DNA of 13,401 bases, from contig CAJXTH010000006.1 of NCBI GenBank assembly GCA_913060955.1, positions 1 through 13,401 on the forward strand, in the 5' to 3' direction. Source of the DNA: an uncultured bacterium. GTDB taxonomy: Bacteria > Patescibacteriota > Minisyncoccia > SW-4-49-11. The translations under genes were made by a program, and so were the position numbers. Positions 1-7,204 of this stretch are shown here, in pieces. Each line of letters starts with the position of its first letter. Positions within the stretch are counted from its first letter, which is position 1. The notes beneath the pieces were generated by a model, which did not search any database, was not told where the DNA came from, and was given only the letters and a program-made list of their open reading frames with translations.

Positions 1-1773
1 CTCGCTAAAGTTAGGATCCTCGTTCCACCTCATTCTTGTAATATATCCTCTTCCACCTGGATTTTGCCATTCGAGAGTTCTGGTCTGTATAGTATTATCA
101 AGTGTTTGATGAATTTGAATTAATCGGGATGAATCTGAGATAAAGATTAGAGGTTGCTCAGAAAGTGCCTGCTGATCTTGTACTGGGCCCCAGTTCCATT
201 GATCATACTCAGATCCATATCGCGTTAAACACTTTTGTAACACAGGTGTTTCCAATGTATATTCTTTTTCACTTGATCCACCTCCTCCTGACGTAGGTCC
301 CTCACCGATATTCCTTCCTCCTTTTAGCATTCCCTTTTGGAAACCTAAACACAACTTTTCATTATTAAATTCAGAACTTCCAATTGATACAAGAGTTGGA
401 GTTGTTCCAATTCGATCATTTGATCCTTGATCAAATTCCCAAGTTTGACCATTGTCATATGACACGTTCATTCTATTAAATGAATCAAGAATATTGAACT
501 GATTGGCAACCCATAGACCTCCAAAAGCACTTTCAATTGTTGGAGCTTTATCAGATACAGAGATACCTGTTTCTGGCCATTCAGCTGTATACCAATCCCA
601 CCAACCATCATTGACACAGCTCGCCTTTACACTTTTGCTTGAGTTAGTGATAGCCATACAAATTTTGCCATTGTGAGATGTAATGTCAAATCCAATAACT
701 TCTCCAACCCCGACTTCTCGTTCATCTGCCCAAGAATTTCCACCATCCCAAGAGCTTTGCATTTTTATTTCATCTGATACAGTATATCCCAAATATAGAC
801 GATTGTTATGTGATTCTATCTTATGATTTTGTGAGCCAAATGGGACATTTGTTAATTCTTGCCAGCCATTGAAATCAACTCCCTGTTCATCATTAAATTT
901 TCCTAAGTAGGTTTTCCCGTCTTTTGATGCAATGATGTAAGTTCTCCACCAGTGAGAAACAGCATCTTGTAATTGATAGTCTTGGGAATTCGGTACGGTA
1001 AACCAATCTTTATAGGGATTCACTCCAATCTCATCAGTATCGAAAAAAGCAATACTCGTGAAATCAGGAACCCATGCAGGAGTTTCAGGCTCGTCAGCAT
1101 CAATATACTGATACGGAGAGAGGAAGTTCAATACAGATCCCATAAAGTTTCTAATTCGGAATCGTTCAAGTACACCTTTTGGGGGTTGAGTATCTTCCAA
1201 TAATTCTCTTTTGCTTTGCATCTCTTGAACATGCTCTTGAATCAGTTCTGTTGACTCTTTTATATCTTGAATCTCTGGGAGCAAAGATTTTTTCTCCACA
1301 AGCTGTTTGATTTCACTCTCCGAATCACTAATTACGCGGACCCTATTGAGAGAAACCTTTTGGAAATCCCGATCTCCAAGTTTTTGAGATACTTCTTGTT
1401 TGTCTGATTCAGTGGTGTCTGGAGAGTTTAATAAGTTGATCAAAAGAGATTCCCTTTGTAATCCATACTCAGTATTAACATCATCAACAGTTTGATCTTC
1501 GGGCTTAATAAAGGTATCAGTAATCGTTTCGGATCCAATTTTTATTTCAGAAGAAAGTTCAGAATAAGAGTACTCAATACCTTCTAAGAGTTCTTCAATT
1601 TCTGGAATTTGTATTCCTTCATCTTTTAATTGCACTTCTGCTACATATTTTTCTATGGGCTGTTCAGCTGCAGATACTACTCCATACTGACTAGGATGAA
1701 AAACCACCGCACATAAAGCAGTGGCTACAATACTAAGAAATGCTACTTTTGAGACCCTAGGTAACAATTCCAT
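1..1773 (-). CDS. Secreted Asp-box (sialidase-like) beta-propeller protein, 3' end outside the window
   Basis: The frame is open from ATG at 1773-1771 to the window edge, giving 591 residues with no stop. Residues 8-26 form a hydrophobic signal segment, with a plausible cleavage site around residues 34-36 (VSAA). Residues 37-200 are acidic, Glu/Lys/Gln-rich and probably helical or coiled coil. From about residue 235 the protein becomes Trp/Gly/Asp-rich and beta-like. Two good Asp-boxes (SxDxGxT/SW) are visible at 341-348 (SWDGGNSW) and 438-445 (SYDNGQTW), with a degenerate one near 283-289. A GGGGSS linker lies at 497-501. Asp-boxes mark BNR/sialidase-type propellers, but no sialidase Arg triad or FRIP motif was recognised, so enzymatic activity is not claimed. 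An extracellular binding or surface protein fits best. It lies 31 nt after the methyltransferase gene on the same strand and may be cotranscribed. No Shine-Dalgarno is well placed. The region is AT-richer than its neighbours. Confidence 0.85.
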   Translation of the reverse strand, partial: MELLPRVSKVAFLSIVATALCAVVFHPSQYGVVSAAEQPIEKYVAEVQLKDEGIQIPEIEELLEGIEYSYSELSSEIKIGSETITDTFIKPEDQTVDDVNTEYGLQRESLLINLLNSPDTTESDKQEVSQKLGDRDFQKVSLNRVRVISDSESEIKQLVEKKSLLPEIQDIKESTELIQEHVQEMQSKRELLEDTQPPKGVLERFRIRNFMGSVLNFLSPYQYIDADEPETPAWVPDFTSIAFFDTDEIGVNPYKDWFTVPNSQDYQLQDAVSHWWRTYIIASKDGKTYLGKFNDEQGVDFNGWQELTNVPFGSQNHKIESHNNRLYLGYTVSDEIKMQSSWDGGNSWADEREVGVGEVIGFDITSHNGKICMAITNSSKSVKASCVNDGWWDWYTAEWPETGISVSDKAPTIESAFGGLWVANQFNILDSFNRMNVSYDNGQTWEFDQGSNDRIGTTPTLVSIGSSEFNNEKLCLGFQKGMLKGGRNIGEGPTSGGGGSSEKEYTLETPVLQKCLTRYGSEYDQWNWGPVQDQQALSEQPLIFISDSSRLIQIHQTLDNTIQTRTLEWQNPGGRGYITRMRWNEDPNFSE

Positions 1774-1804
1774 ACTTTTTTGTATTATCCTTATATTTAG
1801 TAAA

Positions 1805-2587
1805 TCATACCTTCTTACTTTCGTCTACGTGGTCGCGGTAATAGGTAAAGATTCCTTTCCATTGGTCGATACTGAGGTCGGCTGGTTGGATGGTTGTGGC
1901 AAATCGGAAAGTCTTAGCCAGTCGTTTCCATTGTTCGAAAGTAAAGACTTTGGATAAATTTTTGCCCAGGTTTGCTTTTTGGGCGGTGAATCCTTGGTGG
2001 ACAAATCGCTCATAGTCTGACTTATGTTGCCAGAGTTTGGTGGGAATTTTTGTTGCCCGCAGTAACACTACTTCCACTCCGGGAACAGGAGTAAAGTCTG
2101 TGCGTGCAAATGTATGAGGAATATCTGTTAGGTAAAAGCTGTTGAGAATAACGGAGGTATAAGAGGTTTCGGTCTTTCCGACGATTCGTTCGACGGCTTC
2201 TTGTTGTCCAAAGATCAGCATTCCTTCTGGTTCGTTGGGTGCAAAAAGTATGTGTTTGATAAGCTGCGAAAAAATCTGAAACGGCGGATTCGAGACAACC
2301 CAATAGGGAGTTTTGGGAAGTGAGGTTTTCAAGATATCTTTGGTGAGGATTTCTGCCTCTGGAAGTGTTTCTTGGAGCTCTTTGGCCAGTTCTGGGTCTT
2401 TTTCGACAGCCAGTACTGGGTGGGTTTTGACTAATTCTTGGGTAATAATCCCTCGCCCTGGACCAACTTCTACCACTGTGTATTCCGCCGGAATGTCTAC
2501 TAAACTCAAAATATACCGGATAATGGCCGGATTTTTGACGAAGTTCTGAGAATAGGCTTTGCGATGCTCGCGATCGTAGGTATGCAT
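1805..2587 (-). CDS. rRNA adenine N6-methyltransferase (Erm/KsgA family)
   Basis: A 260-residue SAM-dependent enzyme predicted to methylate adenine N6 in ribosomal RNA. Visible motifs are SQNF (13-16, the family's N-terminal signature), motif I VEVGPGRG (39-46), the acidic ribose-binding AVEKD (60-64), D84 in KDIL, the catalytic motif NPPF (100-103), and FTPVPGV (165-171). KsgA normally has GQ(H/N)FL and NLPY. Here SQNF, and the C-terminal half (KNLSK at 212-216, then a closing segment of the type LSxxQ(W/F)xxIF) look more like Erm 23S rRNA methyltransferases, while length and context also fit KsgA. I keep the call at family level and give no symbol. NPPF instead of NxPY is unusual for both. 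The start at 2587 places SQNF at the usual distance from the N terminus. The TATATT element six bases before the ATG suggests a leaderless mRNA. It is divergent from the Sua5 gene. Confidence 0.85.
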   Translation of the reverse strand: MHTYDREHRKAYSQNFVKNPAIIRYILSLVDIPAEYTVVEVGPGRGIITQELVKTHPVLAVEKDPELAKELQETLPEAEILTKDILKTSLPKTPYWVVSNPPFQIFSQLIKHILFAPNEPEGMLIFGQQEAVERIVGKTETSYTSVILNSFYLTDIPHTFARTDFTPVPGVEVVLLRATKIPTKLWQHKSDYERFVHQGFTAQKANLGKNLSKVFTFEQWKRLAKTFRFATTIQPADLSIDQWKGIFTYYRDHVDESKKV

Positions 2588-2593
2588 AGCTAG

Positions 2594-2602
2594 AATATAT
2601 CA
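2594..2602 (-). promoter_or_regulatory. Extended -10 promoter of the rRNA methyltransferase gene
   Basis: On the minus strand this reads TGATATATT, an extended -10 (TGn plus a hexamer matching TATAAT at five of six positions). Only six bases separate the hexamer from the ATG at 2587, so transcription would start at or within a base or two of the start codon. No convincing -35 was found. Confidence 0.5.
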
Positions 2603-2620
2603 TATCCTGGTGGTTTTTGC

Positions 2621-2649
2621 TTGCTTGAGAGGTCGAAACAGGATAGTAT
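2621..2649 (+). promoter_or_regulatory. Promoter of the Sua5-type gene (TTGCTT-17-TAGTAT)
   Basis: TTGCTT at 2621-2626 and TAGTAT at 2644-2649 are 17 bp apart and lie 23 bp upstream of the ATG at 2673. The same TAGTAT hexamer recurs in three other promoters of the window. If used, it rules out translation from the upstream in-frame GTG at 2610. Confidence 0.45.
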
Positions 2650-2672
2650 ACGTATATCTAATACTATCTTGT

Positions 2673-3653
2673 ATGAAGCATTCCGACGCCATTTCCCAAG
2701 GGGCTCGACTCATTCGTGCTGGAGAGATTGTAGCTTTTCCAACCGAGACTGTGTATGGCCTGGGAGCAGACGCCACCAATCCTATTGCCATCAAAAAGAT
2801 CTACTCCACCAAAGGACGACCTCAGAATAATCCCCTGATTGCTCACATTTCTGATCGAAAGCAGCTCCAACACTTGGTAACCTCTATCCCCAACAAAGCA
2901 GAGCTCCTTATGGATGCTTTCTGGCCTGGACCTCTCACCATTCTGTTTAGAAAACAATCCTCTGTTCCCGAAATTGTTACCGCTGGTCTAGACACTGTTG
3001 GAGTCCGGATGCCATCTCACCCGATTGCTCTTGAACTGATTCGCCAGGCAAAGACTCCGATTGTTGCGCCTTCAGCCAATCCATCTGGAAAACCCAGCGG
3101 AACCCACCATGATCATATTCAAGACTACTTTGGAGATTCTGTCTTCTGTATTCCGGGAGGGTCCACAGAAATTGGTGTAGAATCAACCGTGATTACTGTT
3201 TTGGGAGAACACCCCGTTATACTTCGAGCCGGAGCTATTAGCAAAGAAAACATCGAGCAGGTGTTAGGAGAACCCGTTCAGATGGCTCTCCATACTGATG
3301 ACATTCCTCTATCGCCGGGAATGAAATACAAACACTACGCTCCCAATGCACCGTTGGAACTCATTTCTCATACCGCAGAGTTTCAAGAACGATTGGATCA
3401 AGCCTGTGAAAAATACTCATTTGTCGGTGTACTTGGATCAACTCAATTGATATCCAAGCTCGAGATTCAGGACAACGTCCTTACCCAGACATTGGGTGAC
3501 CGAAACAATCTTTCGGAAATATCTCGGAACCTATTTGCCCGGCTTCACGCCTTTGATGAAAGCAAAGTAAAAATCATTCTGGCTGAGAGGTTCCCAACCG
3601 ATGGAATTGGCCAGGCCATTATGGATAAACTCACCCGAGCCTCCGAAGGCTAA
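2673..3653 (+). CDS. L-threonylcarbamoyladenylate synthase, two-domain Sua5 type
   Basis: This enzyme makes threonylcarbamoyl-AMP from threonine, bicarbonate and ATP, the first step of t6A formation at position 37 of ANN-decoding tRNAs. The 326 residues carry a YrdC/TsaC domain: FPTETVYGLG (22-31), KGRPxxNPL (47-55), WPGPLT (84-89), RMPSH (112-116), APSANPSG (132-139) and the ESTV/RAG elements (170-173, 185-187). The linker SPGMKYKHYAP (214-224) and a C-terminal Sua5 domain follow. The linker and extra domain distinguish Sua5 from the short TsaC form. The frame extends upstream to a GTG at 2610, but those 21 residues are unlike the family and overlap the promoter, so ATG 2673 was chosen. The gene is divergent from the rRNA methyltransferase, and its stop overlaps the next convergent gene by three bases. 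Confidence 0.93.
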   Translation: MKHSDAISQGARLIRAGEIVAFPTETVYGLGADATNPIAIKKIYSTKGRPQNNPLIAHISDRKQLQHLVTSIPNKAELLMDAFWPGPLTILFRKQSSVPEIVTAGLDTVGVRMPSHPIALELIRQAKTPIVAPSANPSGKPSGTHHDHIQDYFGDSVFCIPGGSTEIGVESTVITVLGEHPVILRAGAISKENIEQVLGEPVQMALHTDDIPLSPGMKYKHYAPNAPLELISHTAEFQERLDQACEKYSFVGVLGSTQLISKLEIQDNVLTQTLGDRNNLSEISRNLFARLHAFDESKVKIILAERFPTDGIGQAIMDKLTRASEG

Positions 3654-4060
3654 GCCTTTGCTTCCGGATACTTGTTTTGATACTCTTCTTCGTTTCCGTA
3701 CTCCGCAAATCCCTCATGATGCTCCGGGATATGCATTCCTTTCATTCGTGCATGCTGAATCCCACACCAATATTTTTCTGTCTCACCAGCAATCTCCACA
3801 GCGTAGGCAAACAACCCATTTACATATCCACAGTACATACAGTTGATTTTTTGAACGGTGTTCAGATACTCAAGTTTATGCCGATCAATCCGAATATATT
3901 TTCCTCGCTCTACATACGGGAGTCCATACAATTTAAATCCAATCCGATGATATATCTCGATCGAAAGATCCAAGAATATCGAGGGCATAATCATCCAATA
4001 AATAAATGGCATCGATAGTACATGTCGCACGAATCGATTCGGATACAATCTATAATTCAT
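3650..4060 (-). CDS. Conserved small membrane protein with CxxC and WC motifs, function unknown
   Basis: A 136-residue protein. Residues 12-34 are hydrophobic and probably membrane-inserted. After a basic stretch (KYIRIDRHK, 54-62) comes a striking cysteine/aromatic core: C74 and C77 (CMYC), the segment GYVNGLFAYAVEIAG (78-92), then YWC with C99, H103 and further His residues (H110, H114, H115). Three Cys and nearby His could bind a metal or a redox centre; this is inference. I believe similar short proteins occur in other bacteria as uncharacterised proteins, but I cannot name a family. The tail (118-136) is charged. It lies 32 nt after the ABC-F gene on the same strand, with an extended -10 overlapping that gene's stop codon. 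Its TAG stop overlaps the convergent Sua5 stop. Confidence 0.8.
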   Translation of the reverse strand: MNYRLYPNRFVRHVLSMPFIYWMIMPSIFLDLSIEIYHRIGFKLYGLPYVERGKYIRIDRHKLEYLNTVQKINCMYCGYVNGLFAYAVEIAGETEKYWCGIQHARMKGMHIPEHHEGFAEYGNEEEYQNKYPEAKA

Positions 4061-4086
4061 TATAGTTTCAATTATTTGATTGGAAA

Positions 4087-4095
4087 ATTATATCA
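4087..4095 (-). promoter_or_regulatory. Extended -10 promoter before the CxxC membrane protein
   Basis: On the minus strand this reads TGATATAAT, a perfect TATAAT with a TGn extension. The TGA is also the stop codon of the upstream ABC-F gene. The expected start of transcription is near 4080, about 20 nt before the ATG at 4060. No clear -35 was seen, and read-through from the ABC-F gene is equally possible. Confidence 0.45.
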
Positions 4096-5841
4096 CATAA
4101 TTTGGGATTCCAACCACTCAGCATGCTCAGCGACTTTAATCCAAAGCTCTTCCTGTTGGAAAAGTTCTAACTGAGCTTCCACACTTCCTAACCTAACGTC
4201 ATCTTTCAGGTCAGCAATCTTACGCTCAATCTTTTGGAGTTGCTTTTTGGTGTCATAGAGCTCTCGTTGCAACTGTTTTTCCGGTGATTCTTCCTGAGAA
4301 TTTGACTGCTGTGCTGTGTCTTGCTGTTTGGTCTCAGACTTCTGTGGTGCTTGTCGTTGTTCCAATGACCAAACGTATTCCTGGTATGTTCCTGGATACT
4401 TCCGAACAGAACCATTATCCACTTCCCAAATAGTATCTGCCAAAAGATTCACAAAAGTCCGATCATGAGACACAATCAGTACCGTTCCCACAAAATCTTT
4501 GAGAGAGCGAGCCATGATCTCTACCGTTTCAACATCCAAATGGTTGGTTGGCTCATCCAAAATCAAGACATCATACCCACCCAAAAACACGTTAGCCAAA
4601 TTTAACCGAGACTTTTCTCCTCCAGACAATACTGCAATTGGCTTCGTCCAGTCAGCTTCTTGAAACAAGAAACTTCCGAGTGTTGCTTTGACGTGTTCGT
4701 CAGAAATATCGTACGAAACTTGGGCCCGAAAGTAATCATACACCTCCTGATCATAAGGAAGCTCTTCCTCCATATGCTGGCCAAAATATCCAATTCGAAG
4801 CTTTTGTGCCCACTTGTACTCCCCACCCAACGGCTCTAAAAATCCTGCCAAGGTTTTGGCCAAGGTTGATTTTCCTTGACCATTGTCTCCCAGGATCGCT
4901 ACTTTGGCTCCTCGTGGTAAATCGAGCGAGATGTTCCCTGCTACTGAGTGATGCGGATATCCAATCATAAGTTTTTCGACTTCCAGAGCCATGCCATTTT
5001 TGTGAAAAACAGGAGGTATATACATCCGAACCGTACTATCTGGCACATAGATAGTGTGTTTGGCTGATTCCATTCGGGCGATTTGCTTTTCTTTTGACTT
5101 TGCCAGACTTGCCAAGGAAGACTTGGCACCGAACCGATCTACAAAACGCTGAAGCTGGGCTTGTTTTCTGCCCAGCGCCTCGTTGGTTGCCATGGCAAAC
5201 TCGAGCTGTTCTTGTTTGTACTCCAAGTATTCATCGATCGTTCCCTGATAGGTAATAATCGCTCCTTGATCGACTTCTATGGTCGCTGTTGCTACTCGAC
5301 GTAAAAATTCGCGATCATGAGTAATGAGCAGAACAGTCCCCGAAAAGTCTCGGATCCAACGTTCCAACAAAAGGATGGTAGACAAATCCAAATAGTTAGT
5401 CGGCTCATCAAGTAAAATCACATTGGGATTTGCCAAGATCATAGCCAAGAGTTTTACACGCATTCGGTATCCACCAGAAAGTGACAAAACTTCAACATCC
5501 AACCGATCAGCCAATTCAAAGTGATGAGCTTGCTTGGCAATGTCCCAAGAAGGAACGTGAGTCCACCTTTCCAAAAACTCCATCACAGACTCCCCTTCCA
5601 AAAAAGGATCTTCTTGAGGGATGTATCCAAGCTGAACCCATGGAGCAATGTCTATTCCTCCATCATCGGCTTCTTCTTGGTCAAGAATGATTCGAAACAA
5701 GGTCGACTTCCCCGCTCCGTTCCGACCGATTACTCCGTACACCTGCCCCTCCAAAACAGAGGCCGAGGCCCCCTGAAAAATTTCTTTTAGACCGTAGTGT
5801 TTGGTCAAGTTTCCGATATGAATCGCTTCTCGCTTGGGCAT
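4093..5841 (-). CDS. ABC-F family ATPase (ribosome-associated, duplicated ATPase)
   Basis: A soluble 582-residue protein with two ABC ATPase domains and no membrane segments, the layout of ABC-F translation factors (EttA, Uup, YdiF and antibiotic-resistance members), which act at the ribosomal E site. Domain 1 has Walker A GRNGAGKST (39-47), signature LSGGY (121-125), Walker B ILLDEP (142-147) and H175. Domain 2 has Walker A GDNGQGKST (318-326), signature LSGGE (405-409), Walker B LILDEP (426-431) and H459. The region between them (about 200-285) is basic and helical, as expected for the P-site tRNA-interaction linker. A Gln/Ser-rich spacer (495-520) leads to a C-terminal coiled coil (520-582), as in Uup/YdiF-like members. 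Both catalytic Glu residues are present. The subfamily, and any role in antibiotic protection, cannot be assigned by reading alone. Confidence 0.95.
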   Translation of the reverse strand: MPKREAIHIGNLTKHYGLKEIFQGASASVLEGQVYGVIGRNGAGKSTLFRIILDQEEADDGGIDIAPWVQLGYIPQEDPFLEGESVMEFLERWTHVPSWDIAKQAHHFELADRLDVEVLSLSGGYRMRVKLLAMILANPNVILLDEPTNYLDLSTILLLERWIRDFSGTVLLITHDREFLRRVATATIEVDQGAIITYQGTIDEYLEYKQEQLEFAMATNEALGRKQAQLQRFVDRFGAKSSLASLAKSKEKQIARMESAKHTIYVPDSTVRMYIPPVFHKNGMALEVEKLMIGYPHHSVAGNISLDLPRGAKVAILGDNGQGKSTLAKTLAGFLEPLGGEYKWAQKLRIGYFGQHMEEELPYDQEVYDYFRAQVSYDISDEHVKATLGSFLFQEADWTKPIAVLSGGEKSRLNLANVFLGGYDVLILDEPTNHLDVETVEIMARSLKDFVGTVLIVSHDRTFVNLLADTIWEVDNGSVRKYPGTYQEYVWSLEQRQAPQKSETKQQDTAQQSNSQEESPEKQLQRELYDTKKQLQKIERKIADLKDDVRLGSVEAQLELFQQEELWIKVAEHAEWLESQIM

Positions 5842-5865
5842 GAATACATGGTATAATTTAGATAT

Positions 5866-5874
5866 ATACTACCA
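5866..5874 (-). promoter_or_regulatory. Extended -10 promoter of the ABC-F gene (TGGTAGTAT)
   Basis: On the minus strand this reads TGGTAGTAT followed by A, the same ten-base element found before the GNAT and AspRS genes. It lies 24 bp upstream of the ATG at 5841. No good -35 was found, which is compatible with an extended -10 promoter. Confidence 0.5.
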
Positions 5875-5897
5875 AAAATACTTAAAATTTCTACGTC

Positions 5898-5906
5898 TGA
5901 TATAAT
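5898..5906 (+). promoter_or_regulatory. Extended -10 promoter of the GDPD gene (TGATATAAT)
   Basis: A perfect TATAAT at 5901-5906 is preceded by TGA, 21 bp upstream of the ATG at 5928, so the leader would be about 15 nt. It is divergent from, and close to, the ABC-F promoter at 5866-5874. Confidence 0.6.
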
Positions 5907-5927
5907 AAAGACGTACCTTAACACAAC

Positions 5928-6740
5928 ATGAACATCCCCGAGGTAAAAGCAATGCTCCACATTGGTCATCGTGGCCTGAAAGATATCGGACCTGAGAATA
6001 CCTTAGGAACCTTTGCTCGAGCTTTGGCAGATCCTCGCATCCACGGCATCGAACTCGACGTCCACCGTGTAAAGGACGAGTCAGGAACCCCTTACATTGT
6101 CTGCTTTCACGACCTTCGAGTCGGGAGATTGACCGGAGCCAAGAATCGAAAAATCCATAAACTTTCCTTTGAAACTCTGCGAACCTATCGAATCCTGGGT
6201 ACCGATCAAAAGATCCCAACCTTGGAAGAGGTGCTTTCTCTGATGCAAGGATCTGGAATGATTATTAACATCGAGCTCAAAGGAAAACACTGTGAAGCGG
6301 AAGTGGCCCGTCTGATTGAACATTTCGTAGAGCACCATGGATATTCCTACTATCAGTTTGTAGTCTCCAGTTTCTTTATTAACCGTCTGGTAAAATTCCA
6401 CAAACTCTGTCCAGAAGCTACCATTGCTCCCTTGCGAGGACAACTCCGCTCCCCGCTCAAAGTAGGAAAGCTCAAGAAACTCTGGGCATTTGGGAAACAA
6501 CAGCTCGTCAAACACAAGTTGTTACGAAAAATCTCGAAAGAGTTTGAACTCGGAAATGCAAAGGTCTTTATCCATGTCCATATTGAGACGGTAAACATAG
6601 ATCTGGTCAAAGAAGCAGAAGCTCTCCAGATCAAGATTATCGCCTGGGGAGTTCGGAGTGATCGACACTATCGCATCGCTCGCGAAATGGATTTGCATGG
6701 AGTCATCCTTGATGATCCAGTACATTGTCCCGAACAATAA
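5928..6740 (+). CDS. Glycerophosphodiester phosphodiesterase (GDPD family)
   Basis: Predicted to hydrolyse glycerophosphodiesters to glycerol-3-phosphate and an alcohol. The 270 residues show the GDPD TIM-barrel motifs in order: GHRG with catalytic H14 and R15, PENT (22-25), metal ligands in ELDV (E42, D44), catalytic HD (H61, D62), NIELKG (E116, K118), IIAWGV (237-242) and GVILDDP (258-264). There is no signal peptide or membrane segment, so it is probably cytoplasmic and may recycle lipid head groups or scavenged phosphodiesters. An internal basic stretch (about 180-205, KLKKLWAFGKQQ region) is richer in Lys than usual. The start is ATG 5928; ATG 5952 (residue 9) is possible and would leave the catalytic motif almost at the N terminus. 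No Shine-Dalgarno is seen. The gene has its own promoter and ends at a hairpin terminator. Confidence 0.93.
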   Translation: MNIPEVKAMLHIGHRGLKDIGPENTLGTFARALADPRIHGIELDVHRVKDESGTPYIVCFHDLRVGRLTGAKNRKIHKLSFETLRTYRILGTDQKIPTLEEVLSLMQGSGMIINIELKGKHCEAEVARLIEHFVEHHGYSYYQFVVSSFFINRLVKFHKLCPEATIAPLRGQLRSPLKVGKLKKLWAFGKQQLVKHKLLRKISKEFELGNAKVFIHVHIETVNIDLVKEAEALQIKIIAWGVRSDRHYRIAREMDLHGVILDDPVHCPEQ

Positions 6741-6741
6741 T

Positions 6742-6779
6742 AAAACTCGATCCCCAAGTAGTTTCAAGGATCGAGTTTT
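6742..6779. terminator. Bidirectional intrinsic terminator between GDPD and the cytochrome-b5-like gene
   Basis: A perfect 12-bp inverted repeat, AAAACTCGATCC (6742-6753) against GGATCGAGTTTT (6768-6779), encloses a 14-nt loop. The plus side runs into further T residues. It begins one base after the GDPD stop and ends two bases before the stop of the convergent gene, so it can serve both. Confidence 0.88.
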
Positions 6780-6781
6780 TC

Positions 6782-7192
6782 TTATTGAGCGAGTGTTCCA
6801 ATCTCAAAGGAGGCCAGGATTGATCGAGCTCCACCTGCGTGATTAGGAACCGAAGCAAAGGCAGCTGACCCGTCCTCACCACAGATACTCAGAATTTCTG
6901 AGATTCCTCCTGGGTGTCGTGGTACGTATTCAGTAATATCATAGACTGTCCCGTCGATAATGGTCCAACATGACTCCTGAGAATCATTTTCAGCTACCTG
7001 AGCTTCTGTATATACCGGAGCACTCTCTTGCTGATCTACATCAGTAGGAGTACCAGTAGGTTCAGATAGCTCGGATACTGAATTTGGCTGACTTGCGACC
7101 TCTTCTTCTGGTGCTGTTTGCGTTATTTGGTAGACAAACGCACCTCCAACAAAGAGGAGTGCTACTCCAAATAGTACGATACCTGGTTTCAT
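6782..7192 (-). CDS. Membrane-anchored cytochrome b5-like heme-binding protein
   Basis: A 136-residue protein with an N-terminal hydrophobic anchor (residues 4-21), a disordered acidic Pro/Ser/Thr/Gln-rich linker (27-65), and a compact cytochrome b5-like domain (62-136). The b5 signature is clear: CWTIIDGTVYDIT (75-87), then HPGG with H93 as the first axial ligand. The second expected ligand, H118, sits in a PNHAGG element. The order fits a b5 fold displayed outside the membrane. Cytochrome b5 domains carry electrons to lipid- or sterol-modifying enzymes or other redox partners; no partner is encoded nearby. Cys75 and Cys104 could form a disulfide. The gene lies 12 nt after the 106-residue gene on the same strand, probably cotranscribed, and ends at the shared terminator. 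No Shine-Dalgarno is present. Confidence 0.87.
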   Translation of the reverse strand: MKPGIVLFGVALLFVGGAFVYQITQTAPEEEVASQPNSVSELSEPTGTPTDVDQQESAPVYTEAQVAENDSQESCWTIIDGTVYDITEYVPRHPGGISEILSICGEDGSAAFASVPNHAGGARSILASFEIGTLAQ

Positions 7193-7204
7193 ATTGAGGT
7201 TTAT

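Noticed and set aside
2022..2603. A 193-codon open frame antisense-parallel to the rRNA methyltransferase
   Set aside because: Same strand, shifted frame; its product is Arg/Ser-rich with no recognisable domain, while the overlapping frame carries all methyltransferase motifs.
2610..2672. N-terminal extension of the Sua5 protein from GTG 2610
   Set aside because: The added 21 residues do not resemble the family, contain the likely promoter, and the internal ATG gives a normal N terminus.
6081..6515. A 144-codon minus-strand frame within the GDPD gene
   Set aside because: It is the antisense shadow of a gene with complete GDPD motifs and shows no domain or promoter of its own.
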